From: CADEFX01 sp963840425
GTDB taxonomy: Bacteria; Pseudomonadota; Alphaproteobacteria; Rhizobiales; Hyphomicrobiaceae
DNA length: 64,000 nucleotides
NCBI GenBank assembly: GCA_963840425.1
Contig: CAWIYZ010000001.1
Coordinates: 62,001 to 126,000 of the forward strand
Reading direction: 5' to 3'
Of the stretch, positions 57,757-64,000 are shown piece by piece. The notes beneath the pieces were generated by a model. The model ran no database searches and had not been told where the DNA came from. It worked only from the letters and a program-made list of their open reading frames with translations. The translations under genes and the position numbers were made by a program. Position 1 is the stretch's first letter. Every line of letters starts with the position of its first letter.

Positions 57757-59397
57757 TCACTTGGGAAGCTTGTGGCCCTCGAACTGCTCCCTCAACTCAC
57801 GTTTGGAGATCTTGCCCGTCGCCGTAAGCGGGATCTGATCGACGAAAGCGATGTCATCCGGCAGTTGCCATTTGGCCAACTGTGAGGCGAGGTGCGCAAG
57901 GATGGATTCCCGCGTCGGCTCGGCGCCCTTGGCCTTTACGACTACGAGCAAAGGCCGCTCGTGCCACTTAGGGTGCGGCACGGCAATGACAGCCGCATTG
58001 GCGATGCCGGGGCATCCCATGGCGATGTTCTCGATGTCGATCGAGCTGATCCATTCGCCGCCGGATTTGATCAGGTCTTTGGTGCGATCGACGATGACGA
58101 GGTACCCGTCGGGCGTGATGCGGGCCACGTCCCCGGTGCCGAACCAGCCTTCGCTGTCCAGGACCTTGGCTGTGTCGTCTGCCTCGCTTTTGTAGTAGCC
58201 TGAGACAATGGCAGGTCCACGCACGAACAGCTCGCCTGTCGCCACGCCATCATGCGCCACCCGCTGGCCGTCCTCGCCGACGAGCTTCAGCTCGACCCCG
58301 AACATCCGTCGCCCCTGATAGGTCTTCAGCTCTACACGCGCATCTGTGGGAAGCTGCTGCTCCTCAGTCGAGAAGCGTGTCACCGTTCCGACCGGGCTCA
58401 TCTCGGTCATGCCCCAGCCGTGCGTCACGTCGAGGCCGAAATCGCACTCGAGCGCGTGGATCAGCGAGCGAGGCGCTGCCGAGCCGCCCGTCAGCACCTG
58501 CTGCAGAGCGTGTGGTTTGCGGCCCTGCTTCCTCATCTCGGCGAGCACACCCAGCCAGACTGTGGGTACGCCCCAGGACGCGGTGACGCTCTCCGCATCC
58601 ATCAGCGCAAACAGGCTCTCCCCATCGAGCTTGGCGCCCGGAAAGATCAAAGCCGCTCCCGCCAGCGGAGCGGCGTAAGGGAGGCCCCAGGCATTGGCAT
58701 GAAACAACGGCACCACCGGCAGGATGCGTGCGCCGCTCTTGAGGGACGCACCGCAACTCGCCAGCACAAACAGCGCGTGCAATACCATGGCCCGGTTCGA
58801 ATAGAGCACGCCCTTCGGATCGCCTGTCGTGCCCGACGTGTAGCAGAGCGCACACGCGGAATTCTCGTCGAAGTCCGGCCAGACGATGCTCGGCGCGCCC
58901 GTGGCCAGGATGTCCTCGTAGCAGAGCAGGTCCGGCAACGAGGTCTCGCGCGGCATGTGGGCTCTATCCGTCATCGCCGCATAGCGCAGCGATGCGGGCC
59001 AAGTCGGAGCCAGCTGCTCCACCAGTGGCAGGAACGTCAGGTCGAAGAACAGCAGCGTGTCCTGCGCGTGATTGACGATGTAGGTGAGCTGCCCGGCAAA
59101 CAGCCGCGGATTGATGGTGTGGCACACGGCGCCGATGCCGGATATGGCGTAATAGAGCTCGAAATGGCGATACCCGTTCCAAGCCAGCGTGGCGACGCGG
59201 TCGCCAGGCTTCACGCCGAGATCGCGCAGGGCATTGGCAAGGCGGGCGATACGGGTCCGGGTTTCACCGTAGGTCGTGCGATGCAGGCCGCCCTCGATAG
59301 TGGCGGAGACGATCTCGGTGCTGGTGTGCACATCGGCCGCGTAATCGAGGATGCTGGAGACCAGCAGCGGCCGGTCCATCATCATGCCCTTCAGCAT
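57757..59397 (-). CDS. Acyl-CoA synthetase (AMP-binding, medium-chain/FadD-type)
   Basis: A 546-residue adenylate-forming ligase. The P-loop ALCYTSGTTGDPKGVLYSNR, the GWGMTEMSPVG motif, the GWFGTGDVARITPDGYLVIVDRTKD hinge region and the C-terminal catalytic lysine in PLTATGKISKRELRE are all present. It activates a fatty or aryl acid with ATP and CoA. It is bracketed by inverted palindromic repeats (copies D and E). The adjacent beta-oxidation gene suggests a shared fatty-acid or acyl-CoA route. Confidence 0.93.
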   Translation of the reverse strand: MLKGMMMDRPLLVSSILDYAADVHTSTEIVSATIEGGLHRTTYGETRTRIARLANALRDLGVKPGDRVATLAWNGYRHFELYYAISGIGAVCHTINPRLFAGQLTYIVNHAQDTLLFFDLTFLPLVEQLAPTWPASLRYAAMTDRAHMPRETSLPDLLCYEDILATGAPSIVWPDFDENSACALCYTSGTTGDPKGVLYSNRAMVLHALFVLASCGASLKSGARILPVVPLFHANAWGLPYAAPLAGAALIFPGAKLDGESLFALMDAESVTASWGVPTVWLGVLAEMRKQGRKPHALQQVLTGGSAAPRSLIHALECDFGLDVTHGWGMTEMSPVGTVTRFSTEEQQLPTDARVELKTYQGRRMFGVELKLVGEDGQRVAHDGVATGELFVRGPAIVSGYYKSEADDTAKVLDSEGWFGTGDVARITPDGYLVIVDRTKDLIKSGGEWISSIDIENIAMGCPGIANAAVIAVPHPKWHERPLLVVVKAKGAEPTRESILAHLASQLAKWQLPDDIAFVDQIPLTATGKISKRELREQFEGHKLPK

Positions 59398-59442
59398 CGC
59401 AGCGGATCTCCCTGGAACGTTTGCCCGAGGTTAGACTTGCGC

Positions 59443-59606
59443 CTAGTGTCCCGATCGCGAAGTTCGTCGGGTCTTGCGGCTGGGATTGAACGAACTTCGC
59501 GATCGAAAGGACACTAGCAAGGCTATAATCCTCGTGTGATTCAGATCGAGAAATTCGCTCACAGGCACGCCGCGAGCAACGGCGAATTTCTCGATCATCA
59601 CACGAG
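59443..59606 (-). repeat. Bipartite palindromic repeat, copy E
   Basis: Units at 59443-59517 (type II) and 59531-59606 (type I) are joined by a 13-nt linker, inverted relative to copy D about 1.7 kb away. The type I unit has CTCGTGT/ACACGAG in place of CTAGTGT/ACACTAG: both arms changed together, keeping the pairing. It lies in the divergent gap upstream of the acyl-CoA synthetase and the beta-oxidation gene. Apart from this element, the gap holds only the two 5' leaders. Confidence 0.92.
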
Positions 59607-59661
59607 TGTCCCGCCAAGCGTTTGGGCGCATGTGTCGAAACCTAAGCAGGGAGAGCGCCGA

Positions 59662-61764
59662 ATGGCCAAGGTCGATGTCGAGAAGCGGGGCGCGGTCGCC
59701 ATTCTCACGCTGTCGAACCCGCCCGTGAATGCGCTGGCGCTGGGCGTCCGCGAAGGCCTGCAGATGGCGGTGGCCGCCGCCAATGCCGATCCAAGCGTGA
59801 AGGCTATCGTCGTCACGGGCGAGGGTCGAGCGTTCTCGGCAGGCGCGGATATCACGGAGTTTCGTGCCGGCCCCAAGCCACCGGGTCTGGGCGAGGTGAT
59901 TCTGGATCTCGAGGCCTCGGAGAAACCCGTTGTCGCCGCGCTCAACGGGCTGGCGCTCGGAGGCGGCCTGGAAGTGGCGCTCGGCTGCCACTACCGCGTG
60001 GCAGCGCAATCGGTGACGCAGCTCGGGCTACCAGAGGTGAAGATCGGTATTCTGCCGGGCGCCGGTGGCACCCAGCGTCTGCCGCGCATCATCGGCATCG
60101 AGCCGGCGCTCGACATGATCGTGGCCGGCAGTCCCCTGGATGCTGCCGCTGCCGCCAAGTCGGGACTGGTGGATCGTATCGCCGAGGGCGACGTGGTCGA
60201 TGCTGCCGTGGCCTTTGCCAATGAGTTGGTGGCTGCAGGCAAGGGACCGCGGCGCGCAAGTGACAGGACCATCGATCCCGCGTCAGTTCCCGCTGGCCTG
60301 TTCGAGAAAAAGCGCGCCTCGATCACCCGCCACCCTTCCGGGCCCATGGCGCCCGCCAATTGCATCAGCGCCGTCGAGGCGGCCGTCGGTACGCCGCTGC
60401 TCGAAGGTCTGAAGCGCGAGCGCGAGCTGTTCTCGGAACTCGCCGGCAGCCCTTATGCCAGGGCGCTTCAGTATGCGTTCTTCGCCGAGCGGCAGGCTGC
60501 CAACATCCCCGACATCGGCGCCGAGGTGAAGCCGCGCGAGGTCAAGACGGTGGGCATCGTCGGCGCCGGCACCATGGGCACGGGCATCGCTCTGGCCTTT
60601 CTCAATGCCGGACTGCCTGTATCAGTCGTCGAGGTGAATGCAACGGCGCTGGAGAAGGGTAGCCAGCGCATTCGCGATACCATCCAGAGCAACGTCCAAC
60701 GGCGGCGTATATCTGAGGACGAAGGGGCGCGACGTATCGGCAACTTGAAGTTGACCGGCAACATCGAAAATCTTGCCGGCGCCGATCTCATCATCGAGGC
60801 CGCGTTCGAGAACCTCGCCCTGAAGAAAGACATCTTCGCCAGGCTCGACGGCATTGCCAAACCAGGCGCCGTGCTCGCCACCAACACCTCGACCCTCGAC
60901 GTCGATGCCATCGCTTCGGCAACAAAGCGCCCCGGCGACGTGCTCGGCACGCACTTCTTTTCACCCGCCAACATCATGCGTCTGCTGGAGGTTGTGCGCG
61001 GCAAGGCAACGGCCAAGGACACGCTTGCCACGGCGATGGCGGTGGCCAAGCGCATCGGCAAGGTCGGCGTCGTCTCCGGTGTGTGCTTCGGCTTCATCGG
61101 CAACCGCATGCTGGAGGCCTACCTCGAAGAGGTGCAGGCCATGCTGCTGGAGGGCGCCACACCGAGCGATGTCGATGGCGCGCTGGAAACCTGGGGCCTC
61201 GCCATGGGTCCCAACGCCATGATGGATCTGGCCGGCCTCGATGTCGGTCATCGCATCCGCCAGGAGCATCAGATTTCCGATGAGCGGCGCCGTCTCTATC
61301 GCGCCACCGACGCCATTGTCGGCATGGGCCGTCATGGCCAGAAAACAGGTGCGGGCTATTACACCTACGGCACCGACCGCAAGCGTCAGGCTGATCCCGA
61401 GATCGAGGCGTTGATCCGCAAGGAGGCGGCGGCGCAAGGCATTGCCCAAAGAAAGCCCGGCGCAGAGGAAATCGTCGAGCGCTGCCTGCTGCGTCTGGTG
61501 AATGAAGGCGCGCGCGTGCTGGAGGAAGGCATAGCCCAGCGCGCTTCCGATATCGACACGATCTACCTCACGGGCTATGGCTTCCCGGCTTGGCGTGGTG
61601 GTCCGATGTGGCAGGCCGAAAATATTATTGGTCTTCCTGCCGCCGCGGAGAGGATCCGCGGCTACGAAAAGGTCCACGGCGCGCGCTGGGCGCTGGCTCC
61701 GCTGCTGGGAAAGCTGGCGGTGGCAGGCGGTAGCCTATCGGGCGCAGGCAAAGCTGCGGCCTGA
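59662..61764 (+). CDS. Fused enoyl-CoA hydratase / 3-hydroxyacyl-CoA dehydrogenase (FadJ/FadB-like)
   Basis: A 700-residue bifunctional beta-oxidation enzyme. The N-terminal crotonase domain has AFSAGADITEF and LALGGGLEVALGCHYRVA with PEVKIGILPGAGGTQRLPR. The dehydrogenase domain begins VGIVGAGTMGTGIALAFLNAGL and has the signature THFFSPANIMRLLEVV, then two C-terminal 3HCDH domains (GFIGNRMLEAYLEE; GYGFPAWRGGPM). I chose the ATG at 59662, with GGGAG upstream; the in-frame stretch before it runs into repeat E and is not part of the gene. Confidence 0.95.
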   Translation: MAKVDVEKRGAVAILTLSNPPVNALALGVREGLQMAVAAANADPSVKAIVVTGEGRAFSAGADITEFRAGPKPPGLGEVILDLEASEKPVVAALNGLALGGGLEVALGCHYRVAAQSVTQLGLPEVKIGILPGAGGTQRLPRIIGIEPALDMIVAGSPLDAAAAAKSGLVDRIAEGDVVDAAVAFANELVAAGKGPRRASDRTIDPASVPAGLFEKKRASITRHPSGPMAPANCISAVEAAVGTPLLEGLKRERELFSELAGSPYARALQYAFFAERQAANIPDIGAEVKPREVKTVGIVGAGTMGTGIALAFLNAGLPVSVVEVNATALEKGSQRIRDTIQSNVQRRRISEDEGARRIGNLKLTGNIENLAGADLIIEAAFENLALKKDIFARLDGIAKPGAVLATNTSTLDVDAIASATKRPGDVLGTHFFSPANIMRLLEVVRGKATAKDTLATAMAVAKRIGKVGVVSGVCFGFIGNRMLEAYLEEVQAMLLEGATPSDVDGALETWGLAMGPNAMMDLAGLDVGHRIRQEHQISDERRRLYRATDAIVGMGRHGQKTGAGYYTYGTDRKRQADPEIEALIRKEAAAQGIAQRKPGAEEIVERCLLRLVNEGARVLEEGIAQRASDIDTIYLTGYGFPAWRGGPMWQAENIIGLPAAAERIRGYEKVHGARWALAPLLGKLAVAGGSLSGAGKAAA

Positions 61765-61807
61765 AAGTGATATGCCGCATCCGAAGCGGCGCCGACAAAA
61801 AAGGCAA

Positions 61808-62998
61808 ATGACCATGAGCGTTCGCCACGGCCGAGAATTCCTGTCGATCCCGGGCCCGACCACCGTTCCCGATGAGGTGCTGCAGGCCATGCAGCGGCCG
61901 GCCGTCGATATCTATTCGGGCGGCATGGTTGCGCTCACAGACTCGTTGCTCGCGGACTTGCGCAAAGTGTTCGCCACGCGCGGCGGCACCTACATCTACG
62001 CCGCCAACGGGCACGGCGGCTGGGAAGCTGCTTTTACGAATGTGCTCTCGAAGGGTGACAAGGTCCTGGTGCTCGAAAGCGGCCGCTTCGCCATCGGCTG
62101 GGGCGAAATGGCGGCCATGGTGGGCGTGGAGATCGAGGTGCTGCCCCAGGACCAGCGCAAGGCGGTCGATCCAGACGCCGTAGAGGAGCGCCTGCGCGCC
62201 GACAAGGATCACACCATCAAGGCCGTGATGGTCGTGCAGATCGACACCGCCTCCAGCGTCGTCAATGACATTCCTGCCGTGCGCAAAGCCATGGACGCGG
62301 CCAAGCATCCCGCCCTGCTTATGGTCGATACCGTCGCCTCGCTCGGCACCATGCCTTTCGAGATGGATGCCTGGGGTGTCGACGTCGCCATGTGCGGCTC
62401 GCAGAAGGGCATGATGACACCACCTGGTCTTGCCTTCGTCGCCGCCGGCGAGCGCGCGCACGCCGCCCACAAGACCGCCGGTCTCAGGACCATGTATTGG
62501 GACTGGACCTTCCGGCAGGGCGAAGAGCACTACATGAAATACTGCGGAACGCCGCCCGAGCATCTGCTGTTTGGCATGCGAAAGGCGCTCGACATCCTGT
62601 TCTCGGAAGGTCTGGACAACGCATTCAAGCGCCACGCGCTGCTGGCCGAGGCTGTGCGCCGCGCGGTCGGCCGTTGGGCTGAAGGCCAAGTCCTCGCCTT
62701 CAACATCATCGACCCCGCGCAGCGCGCGAATTCCGTGACCAACATTCTGGTGCAGGGCCGCGATCCGGAGGCAATCCGCGACTATGCACGCGAGAAGTGC
62801 GGCGTCGTGCTCGGCATCGGCATCGGCAGCCTCACCGGCAAGGCCTTCCGCATCGCGCATATGGGGCACGTCAACGCGCCGATGGTGATCGGCACGCTCG
62901 GCGCCACCGAGATGGCGCTCAAGGCGTTGGGTATTCCGCACGGCTCCGGTGGCGTGCAGGCTGCCGTGGAATACCTGGCCGATAAGGTCGAAGCCTGA
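61808..62998 (+). CDS. Class V PLP-dependent aminotransferase (serine-glyoxylate aminotransferase-like)
   Basis: A 396-residue PLP enzyme. Lys200 in AMCGSQKGMMTPPGLAF is the likely Schiff-base lysine, with the PLP-ring Asp in MVDTVASLG. The N-terminal SIPGPTTVPDEVLQAM is typical of the alanine/serine-glyoxylate aminotransferase branch. It may transfer amino groups to glyoxylate. An ATG at 61814 is an alternative start. It follows the beta-oxidation gene by 43 nt and precedes the alpha/beta hydrolase gene by 21 nt, probably in one transcript. Confidence 0.92.
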   Translation: MTMSVRHGREFLSIPGPTTVPDEVLQAMQRPAVDIYSGGMVALTDSLLADLRKVFATRGGTYIYAANGHGGWEAAFTNVLSKGDKVLVLESGRFAIGWGEMAAMVGVEIEVLPQDQRKAVDPDAVEERLRADKDHTIKAVMVVQIDTASSVVNDIPAVRKAMDAAKHPALLMVDTVASLGTMPFEMDAWGVDVAMCGSQKGMMTPPGLAFVAAGERAHAAHKTAGLRTMYWDWTFRQGEEHYMKYCGTPPEHLLFGMRKALDILFSEGLDNAFKRHALLAEAVRRAVGRWAEGQVLAFNIIDPAQRANSVTNILVQGRDPEAIRDYAREKCGVVLGIGIGSLTGKAFRIAHMGHVNAPMVIGTLGATEMALKALGIPHGSGGVQAAVEYLADKVEA

Positions 62999-63019
62999 GA
63001 TCGGTAGGGGTCGCGACCC

Positions 63020-63904
63020 ATGCACATCGACTGGAGCGGCCGGCGTATCGAAACGGCGGACCTGTCCATCAACTACGCACGCGCCGGTAGCGGAGCGCCG
63101 GTCGTCTTCCTGCACGGCTGGCCGGAATTCAATCGCACCTGGCTGCACAATCTGCCCGTGCTCGCCGACCGTTTCGACTGCATCGCGCCCGATCTGCGCG
63201 GCTTCGGACGCACCGTCTCCAAGGTGCCGCGGCCTGACAGCGGTACGCCGCCGCAGCTCCTCGCCAAGGACCTCAAGGAATTCGCCGACGCGCTCGGCCT
63301 CAGGCGCTTCGCCATCGTCTCGCACGATGTGGGCTCGTTCGTGGCCCAGCAGTTCGCGCTGGCCTATCCCGACCGTGTTTCCGCATTGTTTTTCTTCAAT
63401 TGCGCGTATCCAGGCATCGGCAAGCGCTGGGGCGAGTTCCGGCACTTTCCCGAGACCTGGTATCAGCAGTTTCACCAGAAGAGTCTTGCGGCCGCGCTCG
63501 TGGGCTCCTCGCGCGAAGCGGCGCGCATCTATTTTCGCTATTTCCTGACGCACTGGTCGCATCAGAAACAGGCGTTCGAGCCCTATCTCGAGGAATGGGT
63601 CGACAACTTCCTGCTGCCCGGCAACCTACAGGGCGGCTTCGACTGGTACATCGGTGTGGCCCGTTTCCGGGCCCGCATGATGCAGGAAGGTGCGTTGGAC
63701 GTGGCCAGGATCGCAGCACCCTCCGCGTTCCTGTGGGGCGCCCACGATCCGGTTCTGCGTTACGACTTCTCCGACAAGCTCGGCGACTACTTCGCCGAGT
63801 TCACGCTGGAACGTGCCGACGAGGCCGGCCACTTCGTGCATTTCGAGGTCCCGAAGCTTGCCAATGCGCGCCTCCTGGATTTTCTGAGCAAAGTGCCCAA
63901 TTGA
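63020..63904 (+). CDS. Alpha/beta-hydrolase, dehalogenase/epoxide hydrolase type
   Basis: A 294-residue hydrolase. The oxyanion region is FLHGWPEFNRTW and the nucleophile is Asp103 in SHDVGSFVAQQF, rather than Ser. This points to the haloalkane dehalogenase, fluoroacetate dehalogenase or epoxide hydrolase branch. The acid is probably in WGAHDPVL and the catalytic His in EAGHFVHFE. The substrate is not identifiable. The last 96 nt of the window after it hold no recognisable feature. Confidence 0.9.
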   Translation: MHIDWSGRRIETADLSINYARAGSGAPVVFLHGWPEFNRTWLHNLPVLADRFDCIAPDLRGFGRTVSKVPRPDSGTPPQLLAKDLKEFADALGLRRFAIVSHDVGSFVAQQFALAYPDRVSALFFFNCAYPGIGKRWGEFRHFPETWYQQFHQKSLAAALVGSSREAARIYFRYFLTHWSHQKQAFEPYLEEWVDNFLLPGNLQGGFDWYIGVARFRARMMQEGALDVARIAAPSAFLWGAHDPVLRYDFSDKLGDYFAEFTLERADEAGHFVHFEVPKLANARLLDFLSKVPN

Positions 63905-64000
63905 GCCTTTAAGCCTTTCCCAAAGCGGCATTGGCCGGCGGTGGGGAGGCCTTGCAACACGAAGGAATTGATAAGCCCTGACAGGGGCCTCGGATTGACT

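Noticed and set aside
24230..59606. The five palindromic repeats as simple intrinsic terminators
   Set aside because: They occur in divergent and co-directional gaps as well as a convergent one, have no T-runs, and always come as a type I/type II pair; termination alone does not explain this.
59536..59661. N-terminal extension of the beta-oxidation protein starting MIQIEKFA
   Set aside because: These codons are translated from repeat copy E, as the similar MIQIEKFA start near 45741 is from copy B. The ATG at 59662 has a proper ribosome-binding site and matches the crotonase N terminus.
61625..63562. 645-codon minus-strand frame opposite the aminotransferase and hydrolase genes
   Set aside because: It spans two well-supported genes and has the same shadow-frame composition.

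Overview
This window is high-GC DNA with dense coding on both strands. It is most consistent with a chromosome of an alphaproteobacterium of the order Hyphomicrobiales (Rhizobiales). The reasons are the alphaproteobacterial-type RpoD and DnaG (with a degenerate zinc ribbon as in Bradyrhizobium-type DnaG), the carB-greA-Lrp order, an ELM1-family gene, and a wealth of small-molecule catabolic genes. I identify no rRNA, tRNA, transposase, phage or CRISPR. The genus is not resolvable by eye.

Layout. 0-12 kb is housekeeping: rpoD (cut by the window edge), dnaG and a GatB/YqeY protein on the minus strand, then carA, a ChaN-like haem-binding protein, carB and greA on the plus strand, followed by an Lrp regulator. 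11-24 kb is mixed: ELM1-like protein, 2OG-Fe(II) oxygenase, cupin, MFS exporter, an orphan substrate-binding protein, MBL hydrolase, DsbA-like protein, rhomboid protease, ettA, a TauE/SafE exporter, a frameshifted VOC gene, a TrmO-like protein and a ThDP enzyme. 24-40 kb is a catabolic block: a Rieske oxygenase, a LivG/AMP-ligase/LivH/LivM/binding protein/LivF uptake operon, a P450 with its ferredoxin, a PDZ pseudoprotease, class II aldolase, carboxymuconolactone decarboxylase, 3-hydroxyisobutyrate-type dehydrogenase, SDR and a MetE-C-like protein. The transporter plus built-in CoA ligase suggests that an organic acid is imported and activated to its CoA ester; the substrate is unknown.

40-50 kb holds a sigma/anti-sigma/subtilase cell-surface unit, a GMC oxidoreductase, the conserved but poorly understood transglutaminase / alpha-E / ATP-grasp set, and serB and miaA. 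50-64 kb has ilvB-GST-ilvN, a LysE exporter, a methyltransferase, a YfhO-like membrane protein, an acyl-CoA synthetase, a fused enoyl-CoA hydratase/3-hydroxyacyl-CoA dehydrogenase, a class V aminotransferase and an alpha/beta hydrolase.

The most unusual feature is a family of five intergenic repeats of about 165 bp (near 24.3, 45.7, 49.4, 57.7 and 59.5 kb). Each is a pair of related imperfect palindromes of 75-78 bp beginning and ending with CTAGTGT/ACACTAG, separated by a 13-16 nt AT-rich linker. Paired substitutions preserve the stems, and a 3-nt bulge recurs on one arm. Two inverted copies bracket the acyl-CoA synthetase gene. A second oddity is a cluster of single-base frameshifts in normally intact genes (VOC, ATP-grasp, serB, miaA), which may be sequence errors or real decay.
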